Assembly: GCF_036492245.1 (NCBI RefSeq)
Contig: NZ_AP025286.1
Location: forward strand, 558,001 to 622,000
Reading direction: 5' to 3'
Length of the DNA: 64,000 bases
Origin: Treponema bryantii
GTDB taxonomy: Bacteria > Spirochaetota > Spirochaetia > Treponematales > Treponemataceae
The notes under the pieces are model-generated. The model was not told where the DNA came from and did not search any database. It saw only the letters and a list, made by a program, of their open reading frames with translations. A program made the translations under genes and the position numbers. This document shows positions 27,464 to 36,756 of the stretch, piece by piece. How positions within the stretch are numbered: position 1 is the stretch's first letter; every line of letters begins with the position of its first letter.

Positions 27464-30382
27464 ATGAGCAATCAATACAACACTGAAAAACCTAAAATTC
27501 TCCTTGTGGACAGCAATGCTGAAAATATAGCCTTGCTGAAAGAAATTATTTCATCTCAGTACACAGTTATAGATACTTCACCTGAAGATGTTTTTGAAAT
27601 TCTTTCAAACGGTCTTTATGATATTGCTTCTGCAATTATTGATATTCGACTGGCCGCTCCTATTGTCAAAAAACTTCGTGGCTTTATTCCGACTGAAAAG
27701 ATTCCAATTCTTATTAGTACAGATATAGAAAATTCAGATTTAGAAGCTGAATTATTAACACTCGAGGTTCTGGATTTTCTGAAAAAGCCTTATGATGAAA
27801 GACGTGTTTTAAATCGCCTTAAAACTGCCATAAAACTTGCAGAAGCAAATAAGGCTATTGATGAACTTGAGAGAGATGCACTTACCGGACTTTTGACAAG
27901 AAAGGCGTTTTTGCTTAAAACGGAACAGTTTATAGCTGCCAATCCGGAAAAAAAATATTCTTTAATTGCTTTTGATTTTGATAATTTCAAATCTTCTAAC
28001 AGTTTGTATGGCGTAGAAAAATGTAATGAGTTTCTGGCGTTTACTGCAAGAGAAATGATGAAGGCTCTGCCTGAAGGAATTTCTGGCCGTTATGGTGGAG
28101 ACCAGTATATTCTTTTCTTTGAATCAGAACATGATTTTGATATGCAGCGCCTTACACGCATAAGTAAACTGATTCTTGATAAAGCACCAATTCCTCATCA
28201 GATAGTTAAGATGGGAATTTATACTCCGATAGATGTTGAGATCCCTATTGTTATCTGCTGCGACAGAGCATTCCTTTCAATCAGTAGAATTAAAGGTAAG
28301 TATGGAAAAGACTATGCCTTTTTTGAAGATGAACTGCAGAGTCAGCTTTTGAATGAACAGCGTATTACAGAAACAATGGAGCGGGCTCTTGAAGAATGTC
28401 AGTTCCAGGTTTTTTATCAGCCGAAGCATGAAACAATAAGCGGGAATATTGCAGGAGCAGAAGCTCTTGTTCGCTGGAATCATCCTGAATATGGTTTTAT
28501 GTCGCCGGGGCAGTTTATTCCGCTTTTTGAAAGAAATGGTTTTATTGTAAAACTAGACTGTTTTGTTCTTGAACAGGTTTGTAAAGATATTCAGAGATGG
28601 AAACAGGATGGACTTCCTCTGGTTCCGATTTCTGTTAATGTTTCCCGACGCGATTTTATAGAGTCCGGCTGTATTGATAAGCAATATCAGATTGTTGAAA
28701 AATATAATATAGACCACAGTCTTCTTCACATGGAAGTAACGGAGTCTCTTTATTCGGAAAATACAGATCTTATTATTTCTCAGGTTAAGAGAACTCAGGA
28801 AATGGGCTTTGTAATTGAGATGGATGATTTTGGTGCCGGTTATTCTTCTCTTGGCTCTCTCTCCACTTTTCCTTTGAATGTTCTGAAACTTGATATCAGC
28901 TTTGTACGAAATATTGTAAAAAATGAAATTGTAATTGAAAATATCATTAAAATGGCTCATCGCATGGGGCTTCTTGTAATTGCCGAAGGTGCCGAAACTG
29001 TAGAGCAGTTTAAGATTTTAAGAACACTTGGCTGTGATTACATACAGGGCTATTATTTTTCAAAGCCGCTTCCTGTAAAAGAATTTGAAGCATACCTGAA
29101 AAAATCTTCAGTCCTTTCCTGTGGAAATATCACACTCAGAGATTTTGCTAAAACCAGAACGTCTCTTAGCGAAGATATGCTGATGGCTGCGAATGAGGTT
29201 GCAGAAGGAATTCCTGGAGGATTCTTCTCTTATCATGCAGATGGCGGCCTGGAACTTATTTCCTTTAACAACGAACTTATCCGCATGTACGGATGTTCGA
29301 CAGCTGAAGAATTCCGGGATTATGTAGGAAACTCGTTCTGTGGAATTGTTCATCCTGATGACTTTACCCGCGTGCAGAGAAGCATTGATATGCAAATTAC
29401 AGAACATAACAATATTGATTATGTTGAATATAGGATAAAGGCAAAGGATGGTTCTGTAAAATACGTAAAGGATTATGGACGTTTCGTAAAGACAAAAAAT
29501 TACGGTGATATTTTTTACGTATTCCTTAATGATATTACTCTGGAAGAAAGGGCAAAGGCAGATGCAGAGGCAGAACTTGTCCGAAAAATTGAATTACAGA
29601 GAACTGCAGACCTTGCTTCAAATGCAAACCGCGCAAAAAATATTTTCATGTACAATGTCTCACACAATATTCTCGAAGACATGCAGACAATGGTCGGTCT
29701 CACAAATGAAATCAAGAACAGCGTGAAAGACAACTCTGCGGCTCTTGCAAATATAAAGAAAATTGAAAAATCAGAAGAACATATGCTCAGCTTTATAAAC
29801 AATGTTTATGAGCTTGCCCAGATGGAAAACGGTGATATCCAGCTGAATGAGGTTCCTATTGATATTACAAAGGCTATGGAAAAGACCTATGCCCTTATTG
29901 AAAAAGATGTAAATGAAAAAGGAATCGAAGTAGAATACTGGTCGGAAATTACTAATCCGTATATTTATCAGGATATTATGCATACAACAAATGTTGTAAT
30001 GAACATCTTAATGAATGCAATAAAATATACTCCTGAAGGCGGAAAAATCCGTTTTGGACTCAGACAGGAACAGGCTGAAAATCCGAATGAATGTATTATA
30101 ACTTTTATCTGTGAAGATACTGGAATTGGAATTTCACCGGAATTTATTCCTTATATCTGCAAGAGTTTTGCGCGGGAAGATAACGAGGTTAATGCCAGTA
30201 TTCAGAGTGCAGGTCTTGGTTTGAGTATAGCTAAAACCCTGCTATATCTTATGAACGGAACAATTGATATTAAGAGTGAGATTGGAAAAGGAACCACCGT
30301 TACGACAAGACAGCCTCATCTCTATGCAAAAAAAGAAGAGGTTGAAAGATCAACCTCTCTTACAGGAAATGTTCATTTATAA
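27464..30382 (+). CDS. Hybrid signalling protein: receiver - GGDEF - EAL - PAS - histidine kinase
   Basis: 972 residues, no signal peptide. A receiver-like domain (10-125; ILLVD, AIIDI, FLKKP) leads to a GGDEF-fold domain with GGDQY at 211-215 (degenerate). An EAL domain follows with intact EAL (333-335) and DDFGAGYSSL, so it is likely an active phosphodiesterase. A PAS domain lies around 570-690 (GGFFSYHADGGLELISFNNE, then IVHPDDF), and then a kinase core. His734 sits in NVSHNILED, which departs from the usual SHDIRTP. The ATPase domain has NAIKYTPEGG, DTGIGI and GLGLSIAK. Joining EAL and histidine kinase in one chain links c-di-GMP breakdown to phosphorelay. The partner regulator is not in the window. 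Confidence 0.8.
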   Translation: MSNQYNTEKPKILLVDSNAENIALLKEIISSQYTVIDTSPEDVFEILSNGLYDIASAIIDIRLAAPIVKKLRGFIPTEKIPILISTDIENSDLEAELLTLEVLDFLKKPYDERRVLNRLKTAIKLAEANKAIDELERDALTGLLTRKAFLLKTEQFIAANPEKKYSLIAFDFDNFKSSNSLYGVEKCNEFLAFTAREMMKALPEGISGRYGGDQYILFFESEHDFDMQRLTRISKLILDKAPIPHQIVKMGIYTPIDVEIPIVICCDRAFLSISRIKGKYGKDYAFFEDELQSQLLNEQRITETMERALEECQFQVFYQPKHETISGNIAGAEALVRWNHPEYGFMSPGQFIPLFERNGFIVKLDCFVLEQVCKDIQRWKQDGLPLVPISVNVSRRDFIESGCIDKQYQIVEKYNIDHSLLHMEVTESLYSENTDLIISQVKRTQEMGFVIEMDDFGAGYSSLGSLSTFPLNVLKLDISFVRNIVKNEIVIENIIKMAHRMGLLVIAEGAETVEQFKILRTLGCDYIQGYYFSKPLPVKEFEAYLKKSSVLSCGNITLRDFAKTRTSLSEDMLMAANEVAEGIPGGFFSYHADGGLELISFNNELIRMYGCSTAEEFRDYVGNSFCGIVHPDDFTRVQRSIDMQITEHNNIDYVEYRIKAKDGSVKYVKDYGRFVKTKNYGDIFYVFLNDITLEERAKADAEAELVRKIELQRTADLASNANRAKNIFMYNVSHNILEDMQTMVGLTNEIKNSVKDNSAALANIKKIEKSEEHMLSFINNVYELAQMENGDIQLNEVPIDITKAMEKTYALIEKDVNEKGIEVEYWSEITNPYIYQDIMHTTNVVMNILMNAIKYTPEGGKIRFGLRQEQAENPNECIITFICEDTGIGISPEFIPYICKSFAREDNEVNASIQSAGLGLSIAKTLLYLMNGTIDIKSEIGKGTTVTTRQPHLYAKKEEVERSTSLTGNVHL

Positions 30383-30396
30383 ACTGTAATTGCAGA

Positions 30397-31593
30397 TTAT
30401 AATCCGCGGGCCCACGCATAAGTGCTCAGATAAGGATCTGGACGTACGGGTGCTTCGGAAGAATACAACTCATCTATCTGACCTTTTTCATTGATCTTTC
30501 CAATACGGGTTATTTTATTCAGGTGCTGATTAGAGCCCTCGAGGGTTACCATTCCTTCTGGAGCGATATAGGTTAGCCCCTTAGCTGCAATTCTTACAGG
30601 TTCAACGTCAAAGGTTCCGGCTCTTGTGCATGCAGAAGCCCAGAGATTTACAGCAATATAGGCAGCCTCTTCAGGATCTCCTACAGCTTTATTCTGACCG
30701 AACTCTTTTTTGTAAGCAGAAACAAATCTTGTGTTTTTAGCTGATGCAGTTGATTCAAAATAGTTCCAGGCAACATAATGGCCTTTCAGCTTTTCAATTC
30801 CTATAGATTTTATTTCGCTGTCAGAAACAGAAAAACTCATTACAGGAATAGTGTCAGCATCTATACCAGAATATTTTAACTGAGAAAAGAAAGACTGGTT
30901 AGAATTTCCATTCAGGGTATTTATAATTATGTCTGGCTTTAGCTTCTGGATTTCCTTTATAACCTGAGAAAAATCTGCTTCATGCATTGGAACGTAAGTT
31001 TCTCCTACGCATGTTCCGCCATTGTTTTTGAGCTGAGCTTTAATTATTGCATTTGCAGTACGAGGGAAAATATAATCGCTTCCAAGAAGATATATTCGTT
31101 TTCCAATGTTTGTAATACAGTAATCAATTGCCGGAACTACCTGCTGGTTTGGAGCAGCTCCCATATACATGATGTTAGGGCTTGCTTCAAAGCCTTCGTA
31201 TTGAACCGGATACCAGAGAAGACCGTAATCTTCTTCTACAACTTTTTTGACAGCCTTGCGGGAATCAGAAGTCCAGCAGCCAAAGATAGTTGCTACCTTA
31301 TCTTCCTCAAGAAGTTTACGTGCTTTTTCTGCAAACATGCGGGGATTACTTTTGCCGTCTTCTTCTACTATTTTTATCTGACAGCCAAGTACACCACCAG
31401 CTTCATTCAATTCCTTTATTGCAAGAAGTTCTGCATCTCTAACTCCCACTTCACTTATAGACATAGTACCTGTGAGGGAGTGCAGAATACCAACCTTAAC
31501 ATATTTCTTTTTAGGTTTCTTGCAGGAAACGAGTGTTAAAATACACAAAATAGAGGCAGAGACAATAACTGCCCGAGTAAAATATCTTTTCAT
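30397..31593 (-). CDS. UrtA-like urea/amide-binding lipoprotein, orphan
   Basis: 398 residues with lipobox LVSC (Cys24). The mature protein strongly resembles UrtA, the binding protein of urea/short-chain amide ABC transporters: VGILHSLTGTMSISE, FGCWTSDSRKAV, LLWYPVQYEG, and GAAPNQQVVPAIDY. No urt permease or ATPase gene is nearby. Instead it starts 18 bp after an adenylate cyclase gene on the same strand, with AGGAGAGA before ATG, so it may act as a ligand-presenting sensor for the cyclase. Transport with distant subunits is the alternative. Confidence 0.75.
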   Translation of the reverse strand: MKRYFTRAVIVSASILCILTLVSCKKPKKKYVKVGILHSLTGTMSISEVGVRDAELLAIKELNEAGGVLGCQIKIVEEDGKSNPRMFAEKARKLLEEDKVATIFGCWTSDSRKAVKKVVEEDYGLLWYPVQYEGFEASPNIMYMGAAPNQQVVPAIDYCITNIGKRIYLLGSDYIFPRTANAIIKAQLKNNGGTCVGETYVPMHEADFSQVIKEIQKLKPDIIINTLNGNSNQSFFSQLKYSGIDADTIPVMSFSVSDSEIKSIGIEKLKGHYVAWNYFESTASAKNTRFVSAYKKEFGQNKAVGDPEEAAYIAVNLWASACTRAGTFDVEPVRIAAKGLTYIAPEGMVTLEGSNQHLNKITRIGKINEKGQIDELYSSEAPVRPDPYLSTYAWARGL

Positions 31594-31611
31594 ATCTCTC
31601 CTATCCTAAAT

Positions 31612-34600
31612 CTATAAAACGTCGTAAGTTTTCATTTTGCCTTTGCCTTTTACCTGGCATTCAATAGGCTCACTGAATTTTAAATCCTTTTGATCACTAA
31701 GATGTTCTTTCAAATCTTCTGTAATTCTTATTCCACCCGGGTTTGCTGCTGTTTCCATTCGGCTTGCAACGTTTACTGTATTTCCCCAGACATCATAAAT
31801 AAACTTATGAGTTCCAATTACTCCTGCTGTTACAGGGCCGCAGTTAAGACCGATTCGAATCTGGAATTTAATATCTGCTGTTTCATTGTATTCTGCAAGG
31901 TCTCTCAGCATGCCTTTTGCAAACTCAATCATTATTCGTGCATGATTTTCATTTGCTTCAGGAACACCACAGGCAGCCATGTAAGCATCTCCAATGGTTT
32001 TGATTTTTTCGACACCCATATCTTTTGCACGTTCATCAAAACGGGTAAACAGATTGTTGAGAGCCTTTACAATTTCTTTAGCGTTATGTCCGCTGGAAAC
32101 TTTTGTAAATCCGACAATATCAGAGAAGAGCAGTGTAACGTTCTCAAAGTCTTCACCAAAAGATTTGTCGCCGGTTGTTTCCTTAAGCTTGTCAGCAATT
32201 TTATCAGGAAGAATAGAACGCAAAAGTTTATCTGATTTATCCTTTTCGATTTCAAGGTCAACGGTACGCGCCTGAACAAGAGCTTCAAGCCGGATGTTTT
32301 CCATTTTGATTCTGTGTTCGCGAATCAAAAAGTAAGCAATTCCTGTACCTGCCAGTAACGAGAACAGAACAACCCAGAAAATAGGACGCTGCCATATATA
32401 TGGCTTTTGATAGAAGAACATCATTTCGTCGTTATTTGACTGAAGACCGTTTCCGTTTATTGCATATACTAGGAAGGAATGTTTTCCAGGAGCAAGGTTT
32501 GTGTAAGAAACAACGCGTTCAGAACTTGGAATTGTATAATCCTTATCAAAGCCAGTGAGCATGTGTGAGAAGGTTAAACGCTCAGGCGCATCAAAACTGA
32601 TTCCTGTGTATTTAATGTCAATTCTCTTTGTGCCTGGTTTCAGAACAATAAGTTCGCCGGTATTTTGATGAGTTACTGAATCAATAGTAATTGTTTCAAT
32701 CTGAACCAGAGGAAGTATTGTACTCTTTCGGATTTTCTGAGGATCGTAAACTGCTATTCCATCTACAAGAGGAATCCACAGTCTGCCCATGCTGTCTATG
32801 ATGGCACGGGCTGTAGAGGTTGCTCCGTCAGAATCAAGACCATCATTCCTGTTGTAATATTTTGTCGTAAGGCTCTGACGTTTACCTTCAAAAAGCTCTT
32901 CAATTTCTGTCATTGAAAGAGATGCAAGACCATGATTATTTGTTATCCATGCATCATTTGAAGCATCAAACATAATCTGGAAAATTGAGTTTGTGCCAAT
33001 TCCGTTTTCAGAGTTTATAGTATTACATTCAAGTCTACTGATTCTTGTAGTGTCAAAATCTTTTATACGTGTAATTCCACTTCCGGTACAAACCCAGAAG
33101 TTTCCATTTGCATCCTGATTGATTTTGAAAATTACATTTCCTGCAATTCCATCTGCTGAGGTGAGGTGTGAGAAAACCTTTTCATTTTTCAACAGAAAGA
33201 TACCGCCGCCGTCTGTGCCAACCCAGACAATTCCGTGAGTATCCTTGTAAATTGCCATTACATATTCTGTGTCGAGATCTCCGGTATTCTGTTTAAGGGA
33301 AACAATACTGCCATCTTTGTGAATGATGCTGAGTCCTGTTGTAGTACCAACGTAGTATTCATCCTTATCAGTTTCGATTGCAACACGGACTTTGTTTCCT
33401 GCAAGGCCATTGTCGGAATCCCAGCTTTTAATTGTTTTTCCATCATAGATGAGTTGAGCAGGTTTTGTATAACAGCTGACAAGAATTTTTCCATCTGTGG
33501 TTGCTTCTACGTGACGAACACGAAGGTCTTTTGTATATCGCGTGAGTGTGTTTTCTACAGGTTCATCATTTTCATAACACAGTAGTCCCTTGTCTGTTGC
33601 TGCCCAGATTTTTCCATCAGGAGCTTCTACAATACTGTTCACAGTTTTACCAAGGCGGTGCATTATGAATTTACCGTGAGTCATTTTTCCAATACCGTTT
33701 CGGTCTGTAGCAAACCAGATATTGTCTTCACGGTCCTGAATGATTCTGTTGATATTTGAATCGGTAAGTTCAGGTGCTCCCTTGTATTCTTCGAATTTGT
33801 TATTTGCATAAACGACAAGACCATGCTCTGTACCAAACCAGATTACATCATTGTCATCTTCAAGAATGGTACAAGTTGGCGTGTGGTCAAGCAGTGTATC
33901 TGTTTTTAAAAGAGTAACCTTGTTGTTGTGCATTGTGGCAATGCCTTTGTCTCCAAGACCAACCCAGAAAGTTCCTTTATGATCCTGGTAAATTGCCGTT
34001 GCAAAATAGGTTGAATATTTTTCGAATTCTTCACGAGGTTTAAAAACTCCATCTTCACAGAGGAAGAGTCCGTTTTCATTAGAGGTCGTAAGCCAGATTC
34101 GTCCGTGGTCATCGCAGAAAAGATTTGATGCGATTACACCGTTTGCTGTGGTTCCGGCTCCGAACTGAGGATTTATAAGTTTTCCGTCTGGAGTAATGTA
34201 AACTACACCGCTGGCTGTTCCAACCCAGATGTTTCCAATGGTATCTTCGCAAAGAGCACGAACTGAATTATTAGGCAGACCGTTTTCAATTTTATAAGTC
34301 TTATTGCCCGCATCAGATATTCTGTGAAGTCCTTCATCATTAGAGCCAACCCATATATCTCCCCGGCTGTCCTGTATAATAGTTCTCGCAGAAACAAAAT
34401 CGTATTCTTTGTTTGAAATTCGGTTCAGTGTAGTGAACTCAACTCCGTCAAATTTAACAAGTCCTTCGTATGTTCCTATGTCTATATAACCGTCTCTCGT
34501 CTGATAAATGTCATTTGCAGTAGTCCCCGAAAGTCCTCCAAACTCACTCCAAGACTGATAAACATAATTATCAAAGAAACTGCTTTGTGAGAAACATGAA

Positions 34601-34644
34601 AAAGAAAATGTTAGAATTATTATAGAAAAAACTAACTTTTTCAT
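31612..34644 (-). CDS. Two-component-propeller sensor fused to class III adenylate cyclase
   Basis: About 1010 residues. A signal sequence is followed by many repeats of the two-component regulator propeller (recurrent W-x-G-T and NIWFATD patterns), a Y_Y_Y domain (APGKHSFLVYAINGNG), one transmembrane helix (about 768-788), a coiled coil, and a class III cyclase domain (about 820-1000). Metal aspartates are in FSDIVGFT and KTIGDAY; Lys in KIKTIGD and Asp in YDVWGNTVN are the adenine-specifying pair, so the product should be cAMP. ATG at 34644 is preferred over a start 12 codons earlier, because that region holds the -35 box of a promoter whose -10 lies 7 bases before ATG. Confidence 0.85.
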   Translation of the reverse strand: MKKLVFSIIILTFSFSCFSQSSFFDNYVYQSWSEFGGLSGTTANDIYQTRDGYIDIGTYEGLVKFDGVEFTTLNRISNKEYDFVSARTIIQDSRGDIWVGSNDEGLHRISDAGNKTYKIENGLPNNSVRALCEDTIGNIWVGTASGVVYITPDGKLINPQFGAGTTANGVIASNLFCDDHGRIWLTTSNENGLFLCEDGVFKPREEFEKYSTYFATAIYQDHKGTFWVGLGDKGIATMHNNKVTLLKTDTLLDHTPTCTILEDDNDVIWFGTEHGLVVYANNKFEEYKGAPELTDSNINRIIQDREDNIWFATDRNGIGKMTHGKFIMHRLGKTVNSIVEAPDGKIWAATDKGLLCYENDEPVENTLTRYTKDLRVRHVEATTDGKILVSCYTKPAQLIYDGKTIKSWDSDNGLAGNKVRVAIETDKDEYYVGTTTGLSIIHKDGSIVSLKQNTGDLDTEYVMAIYKDTHGIVWVGTDGGGIFLLKNEKVFSHLTSADGIAGNVIFKINQDANGNFWVCTGSGITRIKDFDTTRISRLECNTINSENGIGTNSIFQIMFDASNDAWITNNHGLASLSMTEIEELFEGKRQSLTTKYYNRNDGLDSDGATSTARAIIDSMGRLWIPLVDGIAVYDPQKIRKSTILPLVQIETITIDSVTHQNTGELIVLKPGTKRIDIKYTGISFDAPERLTFSHMLTGFDKDYTIPSSERVVSYTNLAPGKHSFLVYAINGNGLQSNNDEMMFFYQKPYIWQRPIFWVVLFSLLAGTGIAYFLIREHRIKMENIRLEALVQARTVDLEIEKDKSDKLLRSILPDKIADKLKETTGDKSFGEDFENVTLLFSDIVGFTKVSSGHNAKEIVKALNNLFTRFDERAKDMGVEKIKTIGDAYMAACGVPEANENHARIMIEFAKGMLRDLAEYNETADIKFQIRIGLNCGPVTAGVIGTHKFIYDVWGNTVNVASRMETAANPGGIRITEDLKEHLSDQKDLKFSEPIECQVKGKGKMKTYDVL

Positions 34645-34651
34645 AATAAAT

Positions 34652-34680
34652 ATTATCTGCCCAAAATTATATAAAAGCAA
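34652..34680 (-). promoter_or_regulatory. Promoter of the propeller-adenylate cyclase gene (leaderless)
   Basis: On the minus strand TTGCTT (34680-34675), 17 bp, GATAAT (34657-34652), then 7 bases to ATG at 34644. No Shine-Dalgarno sequence is possible in this space, so the mRNA is probably leaderless. Confidence 0.6.
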
Positions 34681-34719
34681 ATTTTTTCAAAATACTATTC
34701 TTATTAAAATCATGAATAA

Positions 34720-34762
34720 CACTAATTTATTAGTGGAAATATTCTAAATATAGGTCTATAAT
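34720..34762 (+). promoter_or_regulatory. Palindrome in place of a -35 box, and -10 box, before the chemosensory operon
   Basis: CACTAATTTATTAGTG (34720-34735) is a perfect dyad with 6-bp arms. TATAAT lies at 34757-34762, 8 bases before ATG. No good -35 is present; the dyad centre is about 41.5 bp upstream of the expected start, which is the classical class II activator position. The transcript is probably leaderless. Confidence 0.55.
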
Positions 34763-34770
34763 ATAGTATT

Positions 34771-35277
34771 ATGTCAGAAGAGATTTTATCATTAATTAAA
34801 AGTGGCAAACAGGAAAAAACAACTGAACATAAAATTGAAAAGAAAACAACCTGGCTTATTTTTACAATCGGAAATCAGGCAGATGGTAACAATCAATATG
34901 CAATTCCAGCTGAAATTGTAAAAGAAATTCTGCGTGATGCAACAGTCTTTCCTCTTCCTTTTGTTCCTCCCTATGTAAATGGTGTCCTTAACAGATACGG
35001 TGATCCTTATGTTGTAATTGATTCCGCCGTACTTGAAGGAAAAGAACCTCAAAAATCGCTTCTTTTTATCGTTATGAATGATGAAAGTCATACCTGTCTT
35101 CGAATTACAGATGTAAAAGACTTTTTTACTGCCTCAGAAAAAGATGTAGTAAAATTTTCAGAAGCAGAACTTTCTGATTTTTATGATGGCACCCTTAACA
35201 TAAATGGGCAGGAAGTATTTGTACTGAACGTTCAGTCAATTATAGAGAAAGTAGGAAAAGAAATTGCCGCAGCCTGA
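34771..35277 (+). CDS. CheW-type coupling protein
   Basis: 168 residues. After a charged N-terminal tail (1-27), the CheW fold begins with WLIFTIG, then YAIPAEIVKEILR, PLPFVPPYVNGVLNRYGDPYVVID and the final strands with LNINGQEVFVLNV. CheW bridges chemoreceptors and CheA at the membrane. It is the first gene of an overlapping operon with CheB, CheR, CheA, a cyclase and two receptors, so it should serve that array. No Shine-Dalgarno sequence is present; the message looks leaderless. Confidence 0.85.
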   Translation: MSEEILSLIKSGKQEKTTEHKIEKKTTWLIFTIGNQADGNNQYAIPAEIVKEILRDATVFPLPFVPPYVNGVLNRYGDPYVVIDSAVLEGKEPQKSLLFIVMNDESHTCLRITDVKDFFTASEKDVVKFSEAELSDFYDGTLNINGQEVFVLNVQSIIEKVGKEIAAA

Positions 35278-35707
35278 TAGATTTATTAGCATTGCTTATC
35301 AACAGATAGACTTTTTGATACCAAATGACTGTGTGGCTTCTTCAGTTGGTGTAAAAGACCTTGATATGAAGCAGATTCAGGGTACAGAAAGCGGTATCTA
35401 TGATTTTGATGAAGTAGCTTCAGTTTTTATGCAGTCTCCTCACGAATCAGAAATTAAAACAATGATTGTATTGAAATCTGAGGATGCTGAAAATCCGCTT
35501 AATCATATTTCCATCATCACTACACAGGAATGTAAGGTCTGTACAATTCCATTAAGTGAATTGTCTCTTTTTTCTGATTTTTATGCAGAACAGTTTAAGA
35601 AATTTGGTGTACTTGCCTGTGGCTTTAAGGATGAGAAACTGCGGATTCTGTTAGATGTGTATAAGACAATTCATTATATGACTGATAACGAACTGGAGGA
35701 ATTATGA
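35264..35707 (+). CDS. Small CheW-like protein, divergent
   Basis: 147 residues starting at TTG (35264) with AGGAAA upstream, overlapping the CheW gene by 14 bp. The opening FISIAYQQIDFLIPNDCVASSVG resembles the first strands and helix of a CheW fold, and later stretches (IKTMIVLKS, HISIITTQECKVCTIPLSEL) fit alternating strands, but the match is weak. Its place between CheW and CheB suggests a coupling or regulatory part of the same array. Function unproven. Confidence 0.6.
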   Translation: MPQPDRFISIAYQQIDFLIPNDCVASSVGVKDLDMKQIQGTESGIYDFDEVASVFMQSPHESEIKTMIVLKSEDAENPLNHISIITTQECKVCTIPLSELSLFSDFYAEQFKKFGVLACGFKDEKLRILLDVYKTIHYMTDNELEEL

Positions 35708-36756
35708 TTCGTGTTCTTGTGGCTGGCTCTTCTGCCGTTGTTCGTTCTGTATTAAAAGAAATAATTCTCAAAACCGCAAAACTTGAGTGGGTCGGAGAAG
35801 CTGCTTCTTATGGTGCTCTTAAAGATGGCCTGTCACAACAGAATCCCGATATCGTAATTTCAGATAAAAATCTTTTTGATTCAGAAAGACCAAGCACACT
35901 TTCAGATTACAGCCATACAACACAAGTTCCTGCAATTATTTATTATACTCCAGATGCAAAACCTTATTTTACTCCGCAGAATATAAAGTTCGTTGAGATG
36001 CCGGAGTTTATAAATTTTTCTACTTCAAAAATTTCAGAATATGCTGAATATCTTGAGCAGCTGATTATGGATGTAAAATGTTCAGTGGTTTTTGGAAATC
36101 ATCCTTCTGCCTTAAATTCTTCTTTGAACGAAGATGGAAGTATTTCACAAGCTTTACAGGTAGTTTCAAAGAATTATAAGGGCCGTAAATTTAAGGCTGT
36201 ACTTGTTGGCGTTTCAACAGGAGGTCCTGGTGCGCTTCTTGAATTCCTTAAGGGAATAGGAAAAAACTTTCCGCTTCCAATTATTATTACGCAGCATATA
36301 GATTCATTCTTTGATAAAAATCTTATAACCTGGTTAGGCTCAGAATCTACAATTCCAGTTCACCTTGCAGAAAATAATGTCAGACCATTGCCTGGACATG
36401 TTTATTTTGCACCTTCAGATGTTCACATTACTTTTGTTGCATATCCGGAAAACACTTTTAATATCATTTTGAATCATGATGCGCCGGTTAATTTCCTTCG
36501 TCCGTCAGTAGATAAAATGTTTGAAAGTGCTGCCAGAGTTTTAGGCGCAGATTGTATTGCCGTAGTGCTTACAGGAATGGGAGCAGATGGCGCAAAAGAA
36601 TGTCTGCATCTTAAACAGATTGGTGCTTATACAATCACACAGGATAAAGCTTCCAGCGTAATTTATGGAATGCCAAAGGCCGCTTATGAAATGGGCGGTT
36701 CATGCGAAGTGCTTCCACTGAATCAGATACCACAGCGATTATGGAGTCTTGTATGA
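35704..36756 (+). CDS. cheB: CheB-type protein-glutamate methylesterase with decayed receiver domain
   Basis: 350 residues. The C-terminal methylesterase keeps its triad: Ser171 in GVSTGGPGA, His198 in TQHID and Asp295 in TGMGADGAKE. It removes methyl groups from receptor glutamates. The N-terminal receiver is unusual: the acidic pair is replaced by GSS (8-10) and the switch Lys-Pro looks like E-M-P, although Asp54 (ISDK) remains. Control by phosphorylation is therefore doubtful. The gene overlaps the previous one by 4 bp (ATGA) and the next by 4 bp. Confidence 0.85.
   Translation: MIRVLVAGSSAVVRSVLKEIILKTAKLEWVGEAASYGALKDGLSQQNPDIVISDKNLFDSERPSTLSDYSHTTQVPAIIYYTPDAKPYFTPQNIKFVEMPEFINFSTSKISEYAEYLEQLIMDVKCSVVFGNHPSALNSSLNEDGSISQALQVVSKNYKGRKFKAVLVGVSTGGPGALLEFLKGIGKNFPLPIIITQHIDSFFDKNLITWLGSESTIPVHLAENNVRPLPGHVYFAPSDVHITFVAYPENTFNIILNHDAPVNFLRPSVDKMFESAARVLGADCIAVVLTGMGADGAKECLHLKQIGAYTITQDKASSVIYGMPKAAYEMGGSCEVLPLNQIPQRLWSLV

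Noticed and set aside
34645-34680. 12-codon longer N-terminus for the propeller-adenylate cyclase
   Set aside because: The segment overlaps the predicted -35/-10 promoter and would bury the signal peptide.
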